A DNA stretch of 64,000 nt from Phycisphaerales bacterium (GCA_029246705.1 JAQWMQ010000012.1:32376-96375); one strand, 5' to 3'; counted from the first letter of the stretch, positions 8,466 through 18,141 are shown. The notes: generated by a model not told the origin, from the letters alone. Translations and numbers: made by a program.

Positions 8466-9413
8466 TCAGCTCACCACGCCCCTGGTCAGGCGCATGAATG
8501 CGGTCTCGAGGTTGACCTGCTCCCGGCGCAGCTCGTTGATCCGGAAGCCCTGGGCCACGAGGCGGCCTGCGAGGTCGGAAATCGGGAGTCCGCTCTCGGG
8601 ATTGATCATCACCTCGATCCGGGGTTCCTCGGCTGTGGTGTTCAGTTCCACCTTGTCCACCCCTTCGACGGTGCGAAGCAGCTCCGCGGCGTCCTCGGTC
8701 CGTGCCTCGACCCCGACGATCACCATGAAGCCCAGCTGAGCCTGGGCCATCGCCTCGGATACCTCGCCCGAGAACAGGAGCTTGCCCTGTTCGATGATGC
8801 CCACCGAGTTACAGAGTTCCGCCAGTTCGTGCAGGATGTGGCTTGAGATGATGATCGTCTTGCCCATCCGCCGAAGTTCCTTCAGGAGTTCGCGGATCTC
8901 GATCCTGGCCCTGGGGTCCAGGCCGGAAGCCGGTTCGTCCATCAGAAGGACCTTGGGATCGTGGAGAAGCACCCGTGCCACGGAGAGACGCTGCTTCATG
9001 CCTCGACTGAGTCCGTTGACATCCGCGGTTCGCTTGTAGCCGAGCTCCGTGAGTTCGAGCACGTCGTTGACCACCTGCCGTCGCTTCGGCCCGTGAATTC
9101 CGTAGCAGGCGGCGAAGAACTCCAGGTATTCCTGTACGAGCATGTCCTCGTAGGCGCCCATGAAGTCAGGCACGTAGCCGATCACCGGTCGGATCAGGTG
9201 GTTCTGGTAGCCCACGACGTTGCCATCCACCCGGGCTTCTCCCCAGGTGGGCTTGAGCAGGGTGGCGATGATCTTGATGGTGGTGGTCTTGCCGGCTCCA
9301 TTGGGGCCGATGAATCCGAAACATTCACCGGCATCGATGGTCAGGTTGAGATTGTCCAGCGCGACCAGGTCGCCGTACTTCTTCGTGAGGTTGATCGTTT
9401 CGATCATCGCCAT
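8466..9413 (-). CDS. ABC transporter ATP-binding protein (ABC-2 type)
   Basis: This is an ATPase of the ABC-2/CcmA-like type, powering export or assembly. Walker A is GPNGAGKTT (about residue 37), the signature motif is LSRGMKQRLS, Walker B is VLLMDEP, followed by the D-loop SGLDP and the switch His in ISSHIL. The C-terminal 80 residues form the accessory domain common in this subfamily. No ABC-2 permease is adjacent; the gene upstream encodes a large membrane protein with an extracytoplasmic domain, which may be its partner. It lies 15 bases after that gene. Confidence 0.92.
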   Translation of the reverse strand: MAMIETINLTKKYGDLVALDNLNLTIDAGECFGFIGPNGAGKTTTIKIIATLLKPTWGEARVDGNVVGYQNHLIRPVIGYVPDFMGAYEDMLVQEYLEFFAACYGIHGPKRRQVVNDVLELTELGYKRTADVNGLSRGMKQRLSVARVLLHDPKVLLMDEPASGLDPRARIEIRELLKELRRMGKTIIISSHILHELAELCNSVGIIEQGKLLFSGEVSEAMAQAQLGFMVIVGVEARTEDAAELLRTVEGVDKVELNTTAEEPRIEVMINPESGLPISDLAGRLVAQGFRINELRREQVNLETAFMRLTRGVVS

Positions 9414-9428
9414 CGCTTGGGGCCCCTC

Positions 9429-12017
9429 TCAAGGAGACTTGTCACTGATTGGGTTCTGGAACGGTTCCAGCATACGTGCAACCGGCGTGATGAAGCGGTG
9501 GTCCGCCGGGAGCCGATGGACCCATCGCACGATGATGGTGCCTTCACTCACCACCGGCTTGCCATCGATTTCAAGGGGAATCGGAAGCGGTGCGTTCTTG
9601 ATCGTGGCGAAGATGATGACACAGGGATCGAGGAACCAGTTGGAACAGTCGGTGCTCCGTCCCAGCCATCTCCTGAAGTGAAAGGGGGTTTCATCCTGGG
9701 AGCCGCCCGGCTGGTTCTTGAGGAATTCTGGTTGGGGCAGCACGTCGAACTGGCAGAACATCCTCAGGGATTCCTCCTCAAGGGACTCCCAGTCGGGCCC
9801 TATGCCCAACGTGCCTGAAAGCTGTTTTCGCATCTTCTTGTTGTACAGGTTGTCCATGTTCGTGGTCAGTGAATATTCGCCACCGATCTTCGAGCCCAGG
9901 TTGATGTGGGGTCCCGGTAGCTGAATGCCGAGATCGATTGCAGACCCCTTCTGCCACTGGTTCAGGCGTGCGATCACCCCGGGGTTCGGGAGTGCATCGA
10001 TCGGCGTCTCGTAGGAGAGGCCATCGATCACCATGTAACTTGGCAGTCTGCTCTGGAACGGGGAGATGCAGATGACGTCCACGTTCTCCAGCGTCCATGG
10101 AAGCCCGTGTCGAAGAACCCCTTCGATCTCGAAGGATTGTCGCGGCCCGTCAACGGCGGTCATCTTGATGGGTTTCTCGGCCTCTGCGGGCATTTCAGCC
10201 CACGCTTCACCAAGTTCACCACGCCACTGGGCGACGAAGTGTGCACTGGTCGCCCGAGAGGGCACGGCGAAACCATTGGGTGAATCGGTGGCTATCTGGA
10301 AGACGTCGGTGTTGGGGAATCGTTCCAGCGTTCCGTTGGGCGGAGGACTCCATGTGGCCAGGAGGTTGTTCTCCCCCGTCACCATGATCTCGTTCTCGCC
10401 ATATCCCGGGAGATAGGCGCTGAACCAGCTTGTCGCTCGTATCTCCGGTACACCGTCCACGATGTTCAGGAACGTCAGGTGCCGTACCGGTGCTTCCTTC
10501 TGGAGCAGGTTTCGTCCACCCCAGGCAGCGAGGAGTGCGATCAGCGTGAACACCAGGGCGATGCAGGTGAATCCCAGCCAGCTGTGTCGGACAAGTCCCT
10601 TTGCGCGAAGCACCGCGAAACTGGCCGGACCGGCCAGCACCCAGTAGGTGATGAAGAGGCCGAGTGCGATCAACATGGCAAGGCCCGCACTGGGGCCGCC
10701 GATGCGGATGTTCTTGATCACCAGCTTGCCGGACCCCAGGTCAAAGGTGCGTGCGGAGGTCTTGAGCACCTCCTCGTCCTCGTAGGCTCGATAGGCGGTT
10801 CCCGTCGGGATGGTGCCACGTCGCCCGATCAAGCGGTTCCAGAAGACATCCGGTTGAGGAAGTCCCTCGGCCTGCAGCTGCCGTCGCTGGATCGAATCGG
10901 CATCGATGCCGACGAGCACCACCGAGCCATGCCCGTAGCCTCGTTGGATCGCATAGATGTCACCCCGGGCCTTCGACGAGTCGTTGGTGGTTTCCTGTCC
11001 GAAGTCGGATGGATCATCCGGTTTTCCGGGGAGTGCGGCGATGGCTTCCCAGGGTGCTTCGATGTTCTCCGGGTCGAAGACCCTGATGCTCATGGTGGCG
11101 TCGGGGTTCCTGTTCAGCGGGCTCTTGCTCAAGGCCTGCATCAAGCTGGCGATCCGTACCTGGTCCACCCGCCGGGGAGGCTTGCTCGGAAGCAGCTGCT
11201 TGTCGGTGCTGCTTGCGTCGAGGTAGTTCGATCGTCCCGCGTTGCCGAGTCCCCAGGCATCCATCGATTCCTGGAGGACGATGACCAGTCTTCCTCCGTT
11301 CTCGATCCAGGTGAGCAGTGCCTTCGCCTGGTCCAGGTCGAGGTCCTGGGGTGAAGCATCGCTCCAGAAGATGGTCGAGTACGAAGCCAGTCCCTGCCAT
11401 CGATCGGGCAGGTCCTTCGGCATCGTGTTGACCAGCACGCTTCGTTCGTTCAGGCTCGCAACGAATCCCGAGTTCCCACGGCTCTGCATGTAGCCACTGA
11501 GTCCCATGCGACCGGTGCCGATGATCAGCATCATGTCCTCGTTCATCTGGACCGAGGAGCCGACCATCAATGCACTGGCGCCGCTCACCCGGCCAGTAGC
11601 GAGCTCGCTGCCGGGAACTCCGTCCAGGTTCTCGTAGATGCGCACGGTGAACACGGTGTTCTGGAGGTTGTTCGCGAATGACGTGGGCTGCAAGTGGGGA
11701 TACAGCCAGCGGGTGGCCGTCTGCCCCGGAGCCAGGACCACCGAGCGGGTGTACTGTTCCACGTCTCCGTCGCTGTTTGGTATCTCAAGGGAGATCAGCA
11801 CCGAGGTGGTCTCGCCGAGATTGCTGGTGACGGCCAGTCGCATCGGTACCCAGCCGCCGGGTTGAAATGAACCCTGGATGCCCATTGAATCCATTGATAT
11901 GTCAATGTCCTGCAGGCCCTGGGCCGGTGCGGTCCGCGCGAATGCAGCGAGCAGCAGCAACAGTGAAAAGAGGCAGACCCTGCAGGTTGATTGGATGGAT
12001 CGGTTTGTTCGTGGCAT
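9429..12017 (-). CDS. Large membrane protein with GATase1-like extracytoplasmic domain
   Basis: The frame stays open to 12302, but I start at the ATG at 12017, where a signal-peptide-like N-terminus begins (MPRTNRS, then CLFSLLLLLAAFARTAPAQG); the upstream residues are hydrophilic and unconvincing. The mature part opens with a beta-sandwich (about residues 35-170). A glutamine-amidotransferase-like segment follows, with TIFWSDASPQDL and WIENGGRLVIVLQ, as in planctomycete membrane proteins of the BatA/DUF4350 kind. Two transmembrane helices lie near the middle (ALGLFITYWVLAGPASF and FTCIALVFTLIALLAAW), then a long soluble C-terminal region. It heads the row with the ABC ATPase and may be its membrane partner. 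Function unknown. Confidence 0.75.
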   Translation of the reverse strand: MPRTNRSIQSTCRVCLFSLLLLLAAFARTAPAQGLQDIDISMDSMGIQGSFQPGGWVPMRLAVTSNLGETTSVLISLEIPNSDGDVEQYTRSVVLAPGQTATRWLYPHLQPTSFANNLQNTVFTVRIYENLDGVPGSELATGRVSGASALMVGSSVQMNEDMMLIIGTGRMGLSGYMQSRGNSGFVASLNERSVLVNTMPKDLPDRWQGLASYSTIFWSDASPQDLDLDQAKALLTWIENGGRLVIVLQESMDAWGLGNAGRSNYLDASSTDKQLLPSKPPRRVDQVRIASLMQALSKSPLNRNPDATMSIRVFDPENIEAPWEAIAALPGKPDDPSDFGQETTNDSSKARGDIYAIQRGYGHGSVVLVGIDADSIQRRQLQAEGLPQPDVFWNRLIGRRGTIPTGTAYRAYEDEEVLKTSARTFDLGSGKLVIKNIRIGGPSAGLAMLIALGLFITYWVLAGPASFAVLRAKGLVRHSWLGFTCIALVFTLIALLAAWGGRNLLQKEAPVRHLTFLNIVDGVPEIRATSWFSAYLPGYGENEIMVTGENNLLATWSPPPNGTLERFPNTDVFQIATDSPNGFAVPSRATSAHFVAQWRGELGEAWAEMPAEAEKPIKMTAVDGPRQSFEIEGVLRHGLPWTLENVDVICISPFQSRLPSYMVIDGLSYETPIDALPNPGVIARLNQWQKGSAIDLGIQLPGPHINLGSKIGGEYSLTTNMDNLYNKKMRKQLSGTLGIGPDWESLEEESLRMFCQFDVLPQPEFLKNQPGGSQDETPFHFRRWLGRSTDCSNWFLDPCVIIFATIKNAPLPIPLEIDGKPVVSEGTIIVRWVHRLPADHRFITPVARMLEPFQNPISDKSP

Positions 12018-12110
12018 CAGCAGGGAGTGTAGCCCGCTCTCGCACGGAGTTCCGGGGTCTCCCCCCGAACTCAACTCAAGTCCTCGCATGGCCCGGTCGA
12101 TTTCAGTCAT

Positions 12111-12287
12111 GTGGTTGCACCTGGTCCATTTCCCGTGGAATTGCTGCTGGTCATCGCCCTGATCGGGTTCGGCCTGGTGGCCTTCTGTCTTGCTGGCCTC
12201 GGTCGCGGCATCGAGTTCGTGGAACGGCATGAGTCTTGCCGTCGGATCGCTCGTCGCCGTCGATCGAATGAGCCGCCTCGGCTCTGA
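12111..12287 (+). CDS. Small single-span membrane protein (candidate)
   Basis: A 58-residue frame from a GTG lies on the plus strand between two minus-strand genes. It reads VVAPGPFPVE, then a clear hydrophobic helix (LLLVIALIGFGLVAFCLAGLG), then a basic tail (CRRIARRRR). That profile fits a small membrane protein with a positive-inside C-terminus better than the hydrophilic minus-strand extension covering the same bases. No good ribosome binding site precedes the GTG. Moderate-to-low confidence. Confidence 0.33.
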   Translation: MVAPGPFPVELLLVIALIGFGLVAFCLAGLGRGIEFVERHESCRRIARRRRSNEPPRL

Positions 12288-12302
12288 TGATGCAGCAGGC
12301 AT

Positions 12303-13709
12303 TCAACCCCGGGCTTCGGCGAAGGCTGCGAGAATCGCGGCATGGGATCGAATGCCGTTCTTCAGGCAGGTCAGCTCGAACTTCTCGTTCGGTGCGTGAA
12401 CGTTGTCGTCGTCGAGACCGAAGCCGATCAGCAGCGAGTTGATGCCCAGCAGTTCCTGGATCGAACCCACCGCGGGAATGCTGCCTCCGGTGCCGATCAG
12501 GCGTGCTTCCCGACCAAAGACCTCTTCCAGCGCGGAAGCCGCCGTGGTGAGCCAGTGTGAGTCGGTCGGCACCGAGATCGCCGGATTGCAGCCATGATTC
12601 TCGATCTCGATCCGGCAGTCGGGCCGGGCATTCGTCCGGAAGTAGGTCTCGATGCTCTCGCGAACGCGTTCCGGATCCTGGCCGGCGACCAGGCGGCAGG
12701 AAAGCTTCGCCCGGGCGTGCGATGCGATCACGGTCTTCGCACCTTCACCCGTGTAGCCGCCGATGATTCCGTTCGCGTCGCAGGTCGGTCGGCTCCAGGT
12801 TCGCTCGAGGGTGCTTCGACCCGACTCGCCATGACCATGCTTCAGCCCGATCATCCCGAGGAATGCTGCATCATCGAAGCCGAGCTCGTCCCACTGCTTC
12901 ATGACCTTGGGATCGACTTCGTTCACGCCGTCGTAGAACCCTTCGAACTGCACCCGACCGTCGGCATCGTGGATCCCGGCGACCAGTCGTGCCAGTTCGT
13001 TGATGGGGTTGATGACCGCTCCGCCGTACATGCCCGAATGCAGGTCACTCGAAGGTCCGTGCAGGGTCACTTCGACGTAGACCATGCCCCTGAGCATGGT
13101 GGTTATGGCCGGAGTCTCGATATCCCACATGCCGGTGTCGCTGACGATGCACACGTCCGCGGCGAGTTCATCCCGGTGAGACTCGAGGAAGGGGTCGAGA
13201 CTGGGGGAGCCGGACTCCTCCTCGCCTTCGAGCATCACGGTGACCGCGCACGGGGTGCCCCCCTGGACCTCGTGCCAGGCACGCAGCGCCTCCACGATGG
13301 TCATCACCTGTCCCTTGTCGTCGACCGCGCCACGAGCGACGATTCTCTTGCCCTGTTCGCCGTCGACGACCACCGGATCGAACGCCTCGTGATCCCACAG
13401 CTCGATCGGGTCCGGTGGCTGGACGTCGTAGTGTCCGTAGTACAGCACGCGTGGCGAGTCGGCTTCGGGGCCGTCGCGATGCGCGACGACCATCGGGTGT
13501 CCGTCGGTCTTGACCACTCGGGACTTGAAACCGATGTCCGCGAGCATGTCCGATGCGAATTCCGCACAGCGGTGGGTGTCGGCATCGTGAGCCGGGTCGG
13601 TGCTCACGCTGGGAATGCGAAGGAAGTCGGCCAGGCGTTCAACGCTTCCCTCGAAGGTCTTCTCGATGTGGTCCAGGACGTCTTCAAGCGGCTTGGTCGC
13701 GTTCGACAT
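12303..13709 (-). CDS. M20-family metallo-dipeptidase
   Basis: A zinc dipeptidase of the M20 (carnosinase/PepV-like) family, 468 residues. Metal and catalytic motifs are all visible: YYGHYDVQPP (metal His and catalytic Asp), GAVDDKGQ (bridging Asp), EGEEESGSP (general-base Glu and ligand Glu), VSDTGMW, and the dimerisation-domain motif LHSGMYGG. A final FGLDDDNVHAPNE supplies the late His ligand. The ATG at 13709 has GGAG 11 bases upstream; a GTG four codons earlier is also in frame but has no room for a ribosome site. No signal peptide, so cytoplasmic peptide turnover is likely. Confidence 0.93.
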   Translation of the reverse strand: MSNATKPLEDVLDHIEKTFEGSVERLADFLRIPSVSTDPAHDADTHRCAEFASDMLADIGFKSRVVKTDGHPMVVAHRDGPEADSPRVLYYGHYDVQPPDPIELWDHEAFDPVVVDGEQGKRIVARGAVDDKGQVMTIVEALRAWHEVQGGTPCAVTVMLEGEEESGSPSLDPFLESHRDELAADVCIVSDTGMWDIETPAITTMLRGMVYVEVTLHGPSSDLHSGMYGGAVINPINELARLVAGIHDADGRVQFEGFYDGVNEVDPKVMKQWDELGFDDAAFLGMIGLKHGHGESGRSTLERTWSRPTCDANGIIGGYTGEGAKTVIASHARAKLSCRLVAGQDPERVRESIETYFRTNARPDCRIEIENHGCNPAISVPTDSHWLTTAASALEEVFGREARLIGTGGSIPAVGSIQELLGINSLLIGFGLDDDNVHAPNEKFELTCLKNGIRSHAAILAAFAEARG

Positions 13710-13828
13710 GGTCGGGTTCACTCCGGTGCGGGGTCGTGGCTGCGGTCAGGATCAGCACGATACCACCGAGGAGCCTTCGACCTGTATCGAGAAGACTCTC
13801 TTCTTGGGGTTCGTGCGGCTCTCGCGGT

Positions 13829-14170
13829 TCAGTCGGACAGCATGCCGAGAATCAGGATCGTTCCAAGCAGCATGACGAAGGAGGTTCCGACCCATCGTTC
13901 GATCGTGCGACTTTCCAAGGCTTCCGCCCAGGCATCCGCTCGCGATGGGGGGGCGACCTCGTGCAGCCCTTCCATCTGGGCGTAGCTCATGGGCGGGCGC
14001 TCTTCCAGGTCACACCCGCATTCGGGGCAGCAGGGTGCGGGCAGGCTGAATCCGACCGCGTCCTCCTCGAGCATCCGGGCAGCGGCCTGCAGAGGCGCGT
14101 CGGTACAACCGCAAGCGCGACACATGCGCAGTGACAGCTCGTCTTTCTGGGAATGAGTTCGGCCCTGCAT
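13829..14170 (-). CDS. Small zinc-ribbon protein with C-terminal membrane anchor
   Basis: The 113-residue protein has two cysteine pairs, MCRACGC near the start and CCPECGC about 35 residues later, spacing expected of a zinc ribbon. The C-terminus is a single hydrophobic helix (WVGTSFVMLLGTILILGML), making it a tail-anchored protein. The start is uncertain: ATG at 14170 and ATG at 14125 are both possible, and the frame remains open into the upstream gene. It follows the polytopic membrane protein on the same strand. No function can be assigned. Confidence 0.6.
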   Translation of the reverse strand: MQGRTHSQKDELSLRMCRACGCTDAPLQAAARMLEEDAVGFSLPAPCCPECGCDLEERPPMSYAQMEGLHEVAPPSRADAWAEALESRTIERWVGTSFVMLLGTILILGMLSD

Positions 14171-14243
14171 ACCCTGAAAATAGCTCAATAAATCCTGATT
14201 CCAAGGAGCAAAGTCCCGATTTCGACGGGCATTCCCTGCCGGC

Positions 14244-15716
14244 TCAGCGTTTGCCGCTGGTGTAGTCGTCATCCGCGGCAAACGGACCTTCAGGATGGTT
14301 CGGCACCCGCACCGTCGATCCCGGGATCGCACCCGGGACCCAGATCACCGAAGTGGACTGTCGATCGACGAGGTAGCGCATCGCCAGGAAGAAACGGCTG
14401 CCCAGGGTGGCGTACCAGCTGAAGACGTATCCGACGACGATCGAGACCACCAGCGTCTCCCAGAAACCGAGCAGCGCGCTGGCTGCCGATGCTCCACCGG
14501 TCGTGATGTCCGGGACCTGCGTGAAGGTGAAGTCCAGCAACTGGATCGAGCCGGCACCGCGCAGGGCTTCACCCTCGATGATGCCGCCCCAGCTCTCGGC
14601 GGCGAACTTCATGCTGACCACGGCGACCAGGTCAAGCAGGGCCAGTCCGATTGCGAAACTGATCAGCGCGACCGCCAGCATCAATGCGACGTGGGCGGGA
14701 CGGTTGAAGAGAATGCCCCAGGCTCGCTGGATGGCATCGCCGACATCCGCGCGTTCCACCGCCACCGCACCGATGAGCATCGGACACATCACGCCGAATC
14801 CGATCATGAGGATCGTCGCGATGATTCCGAAGATGATCGCGATCCCGTAGATGACCGCTCCCACCACGTCCAGGTAGGGAATGTTGAAGGGGATGCCGAT
14901 CAGTGCGGCCAACCCCGCCAGCACCGCGACCAGAAAGAGCGGTAGAAGAAGGGGTTGGATGAAGGAACTGATGTGGGCCCAGGCGTATTCGATGCCGATC
15001 CAGGCGGTCGGTTTCTGCCCGAGGCCGGTGTCGAGTGCGTCCAATCTCGCGATCGCACCGCCGAAGAGCGCCAGCCCGAAGGCCAGCAGCAGGCCGATCA
15101 GGACCGTGAGCAGGGGATGATCCCGGAATGCGGTCGCAGGAATCGTGAAGAGGATCTCCCGAAGCGCTTCGAGTGCAACGGTGGGGCGAAGGGTGACCAC
15201 GCCCTCGACGAACCGGCTCAGGGCCATGCCTTCACTGGTCATCATGCTGCTGAACAGGCCGATTGCCTCGAGTTCGTCAAGGAGTGCACTGGCCTCCCGG
15301 TAGCTCTCCTCGAGTTGCGCCCGCTGGGCCTCCTCGTCGAGTCCCGAGCGTTCCTCGATGTATCTCATCTGCAGTGCCGAACGAAGTTCATCGAGGGTCA
15401 TCTCGCCCTCGGGGTCGTCTGTCTGCTGCAGGGCGGCCGGCAGGTTCGACTGGTAACGAGCCATGGTCTCCCGGCGTGATGCCGCGATGTCCTGGTCCTC
15501 GAGGGCGCCGACCATCGCATGCTCACGCACGTAGTGGTTGCCGCCGACTGCGTCGATCACCGACCCGACCACGGCGATGAAGGCGATTGCCATCGTGCCC
15601 AGCAGCATCTTGGGTGGCTGCAGGGCCGCTACTGCTGCGCCTGCGCACAGGGTGATCGCCCTGATCATCTCACGAGCGGTCGAAGGCCTCGGTTGTGGTG
15701 GTCCGTTTGCGTGCAC
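14244..15716 (-). CDS. Polytopic membrane protein of unknown function
   Basis: I start at the GTG at 15716 because AAAGGA lies 8 bases upstream; the upstream extension lacks such a site. Of about 490 residues, the first hydrophobic segment is near the N-terminus (MLLGTMAIAFIAVVGSVI). A charged helical stretch follows (about residues 60-150, rich in Glu, Arg and Gln), then at least five more membrane helices, including LLTVLIGLLLAFGLALFGG, LLLPLFLVAVLAGLAALIG and VALMLAVALISFAIGLALL. The charged tail ends TSGKR. Overall shape resembles planctomycete membrane proteins annotated only as hypothetical. It is divergent from the unknown gene at 15860. Confidence 0.8.
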   Translation of the reverse strand: MHANGPPQPRPSTAREMIRAITLCAGAAVAALQPPKMLLGTMAIAFIAVVGSVIDAVGGNHYVREHAMVGALEDQDIAASRRETMARYQSNLPAALQQTDDPEGEMTLDELRSALQMRYIEERSGLDEEAQRAQLEESYREASALLDELEAIGLFSSMMTSEGMALSRFVEGVVTLRPTVALEALREILFTIPATAFRDHPLLTVLIGLLLAFGLALFGGAIARLDALDTGLGQKPTAWIGIEYAWAHISSFIQPLLLPLFLVAVLAGLAALIGIPFNIPYLDVVGAVIYGIAIIFGIIATILMIGFGVMCPMLIGAVAVERADVGDAIQRAWGILFNRPAHVALMLAVALISFAIGLALLDLVAVVSMKFAAESWGGIIEGEALRGAGSIQLLDFTFTQVPDITTGGASAASALLGFWETLVVSIVVGYVFSWYATLGSRFFLAMRYLVDRQSTSVIWVPGAIPGSTVRVPNHPEGPFAADDDYTSGKR

Positions 15717-15859
15717 GGCTGGAATCCTTTCCTGAAGCCTGTACAGATTCAATCCCCGAGGCAGGATACACAACCTCGGCAGTTGAATCGAAGCATGGAC
15801 CACCGGGCTTGACCCGGAGCGGACTCGTGGCGAGGCTTTTCGGGGACTGGAGTGCGATG

Positions 15860-16486
15860 ATGGATGCCGACCAAGACCGCCAGGCTCGGGAGGAAATGGC
15901 CAGACGAGCTGCCATGGCGATGTTCCGTGCCCCCGGCCTGGATGTCGATGGTGCCCTCAGCGCCGCCCGACGGGGTCGGGCCCCGGCAGCGGGGGTGGCT
16001 GCACCGGGACGAGGTCTCGTCTACCGGCATCTCGAGGCCTTGCTCCAGGAAGCACTGGGACCGGAGGCCTTCGAAGCCTCGCGACGCAAGCGGATGGTCT
16101 CGATCGTCGAGGTCCTCGACCTGATCGACTTCCTGGCGTCTCCCGATGCCATCGACATCGCCGGTCGGACCGCGCGCGGGTACCTGGAGGGGCCGGTACT
16201 GGTCTTTGCCCGGGTCTACGAGGGGGCTTCACTGGTTTCACTGGCCGGTGAACTCGAGGCCAACGGCGTCGAGGAGGTCGGCTGCGTCACCGCACACACC
16301 AGGCACGGGCCATTGCCGCGGATCAACTTCGACAGTGATGGTCTGCGTTTCACGGTGACGCGCTGCCCGCGCTCGCTGCACGCGGAACGTGACCGATCGC
16401 TCTTTTCCGGTGAGCCGGTCGCGGTGGTGTCCCTGGATGAGCTGCGCTTGAAGGCCGACCCGGGTTTCAGCTCAGGCCACCCTTGA
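15860..16486 (+). CDS. Uncharacterised cytoplasmic protein
   Basis: About 208 residues with no signal peptide or membrane helix. GGAG lies 7 bases before the ATG at 15860; an adjacent ATG at 15857 is also possible. The N-terminal third is Arg/Ala-rich and helical (REEMARRAAMAMF). The rest alternates hydrophobic and acidic segments (SIVEVLDLIDFLASPDAIDIAG, VLVFARVYEGASLVSLAGELE). I do not recognise the family. Its last 20 bases overlap the 3' end of the convergent S1 gene. Confidence 0.7.
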   Translation: MDADQDRQAREEMARRAAMAMFRAPGLDVDGALSAARRGRAPAAGVAAPGRGLVYRHLEALLQEALGPEAFEASRRKRMVSIVEVLDLIDFLASPDAIDIAGRTARGYLEGPVLVFARVYEGASLVSLAGELEANGVEEVGCVTAHTRHGPLPRINFDSDGLRFTVTRCPRSLHAERDRSLFSGEPVAVVSLDELRLKADPGFSSGHP

Positions 16487-17843
16487 GGTCGTTCGAGGAG
16501 AAGCGGGCCTTGAGCTTGCGCATCTCCGGATCGTCCGCACGACTGACGTTGGGTTCATCACGCCCGCCGCGACCACCCTTGCGAGGTTCGCGCTTGGGCG
16601 CTTCGGTCAGCGCCTTCATGGACAGGCTGATCCGCTGTCTGTCGCCGTCGATCGAGAGGACCTTCACCTGGATGACTTCGCCCTTCTTCACCACATGTTC
16701 CACGTTGGGCACGCGTTCATGGGAAAGCTGGGAGATGTGGATCAGCCCCTCGACGCCGGGAGCGAGTTCCACGAAGGCTCCGAAGTCGGTGATCTTGGTC
16801 ACGGTTCCGGTCATCTCGGCATCGGCCTCGATCTCCTGGAACGCTCCCTGGGTCGGGTTGTCAAGGACCTGCTTCCGTCCCAGTCCGATCTTCGGAGGCG
16901 TGGTCTCCGTGTCGATCTTGAGCACCTCGACTTGGACCTGGTCACCGACCTTGAGGACCTCTTCGGGGTGCTTGATCCGTTCGTGTGAGATGTGGGAGAC
17001 GTGGATGAGCCCGTCGATGCCGCCGATGTCGGCGAATGCACCGTAGTTCTGCAGGGAAGTCACGGTGGCCGTCAGCACCTGGCCGACCGCAAGGGTCTCC
17101 ATCAGCTTCTCGCGACCGACCTCGCGTTCTGCGAGCATGACCGCCTTGCGTGAAACCACCAGTCGGTTCTTGTGCTTCTTCAGCTCGATGACCTTGCACG
17201 GGAACTTCTCCCCGATCAGCACCGAGATGTCGGGGATGTGCCGCAGGTCGACCTGGCCGGCAGGCATGAATGCCTTGTGGTTGTCCACTTCCATCTCGAG
17301 GCCGCCCCGGTTCATGCCGGTGCAACGAGCTTCGATGATCTGTCCGACTTCAAGCGATCCCCAGTCCGCCTTCTGGATCGCGCCGGGCAGGGAGACCACC
17401 AGTACGCCATCGAAAGGGTCGAACCGTTCCACCACGAATTCGTGCGAACTGCCCTTTGCCGGGGGTTCCTCGAACTGTGAAACCGGGCAGATGCCCTGTG
17501 ATTTGGGACCGAACTCGATCATCACTTCCTTGTCGTGGATGCCGACCACGACTCCGCTGCGGGTGCGTCGACCGTCGGAACCGATCGAGACCTTCGGAGT
17601 GGGATCGTCGCCGACCAGCTCGTCGATCGACATGCCGCCGAGGGCAGCTGCAATCTCCGCATCGAGTGACTCGTCCATGAGGGAGGTGTCGTTGGGTTGC
17701 TCCCGGGCGGGTTCGGCTGTGCCTGGAGCCGAGGGCGCGCTGCTCTCAAGTGGATCCGGTTGCTCGGGTGCCGCAGGTGACGTGGTCTCCTGTGCATCCT
17801 TCAGGGGTTCGCCCTGCTCTGCTTGCTCGTGCTGTTCGTGCAT
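16467..17843 (-). CDS. rpsA: S1 RNA-binding domain protein (ribosomal protein S1-like)
   Basis: At 458 residues it has an acidic, Pro/Ser/Glu-rich N-terminal region of about 75 residues, then four S1 OB-fold repeats. Repeats 3 and 4 are the most canonical (GQVLTATVTSLQNYGAFADIG with DGLIHVSHISHERI, and GTVTKITDFGAFVELAPG with EGLIHISQLSHERV). The C-terminus is basic with KGGRGGRDE. E. coli S1 has six repeats; four-repeat S1 proteins occur in several other phyla. It probably binds mRNA and helps translation initiation. The symbol is by family likeness. Confidence 0.85.
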   Translation of the reverse strand: MHEQHEQAEQGEPLKDAQETTSPAAPEQPDPLESSAPSAPGTAEPAREQPNDTSLMDESLDAEIAAALGGMSIDELVGDDPTPKVSIGSDGRRTRSGVVVGIHDKEVMIEFGPKSQGICPVSQFEEPPAKGSSHEFVVERFDPFDGVLVVSLPGAIQKADWGSLEVGQIIEARCTGMNRGGLEMEVDNHKAFMPAGQVDLRHIPDISVLIGEKFPCKVIELKKHKNRLVVSRKAVMLAEREVGREKLMETLAVGQVLTATVTSLQNYGAFADIGGIDGLIHVSHISHERIKHPEEVLKVGDQVQVEVLKIDTETTPPKIGLGRKQVLDNPTQGAFQEIEADAEMTGTVTKITDFGAFVELAPGVEGLIHISQLSHERVPNVEHVVKKGEVIQVKVLSIDGDRQRISLSMKALTEAPKREPRKGGRGGRDEPNVSRADDPEMRKLKARFSSNDLKGGLS

Positions 17844-18141
17844 ACCGATCGCCGCCTAAGAAAAGTTTACGAGGCTTGGGGACCGCTCCCCGAGCCTTCC
17901 TCGTCTGCGCTCAGCCTATCCGACTGATGCCGTTCCTACCATGAAGCTTGCAGGAACCGGTTTCCCGTCTGTTACGAATCTTGAAACAGCAGGAATTTGG
18001 ATATTGACCATTGTCGCCTCTTGGAGGCGCCGGAGGGCGGTCTAGGGAGAGCCCCCTGATATACTCCGCGATTCATCGAGTGCCCCGCTGGTGGGGTCTT
18101 GGTCGTCGTAAATGCCCCTTCAGGCTTGAAAGAGAGTCCAC
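17844..18141. other. Divergent promoter region, S1 gene and pilM-like gene
   Basis: About 300 bases between divergent genes, with no credible ORF. The pilus-like side has an extended -10 box (see the promoter entry at 18057); the S1 side shows no clear consensus. Confidence 0.4.
18057..18065 (+). promoter_or_regulatory. Extended -10 promoter element for the pilMN operon
   Basis: TGATATACT matches an extended -10 (TGnTATAAT) with one mismatch in the hexamer. It lies 77 bases upstream of the pilM-like start. No good -35 is visible, as expected for extended -10 promoters. Inferred from sequence only. Confidence 0.45.
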
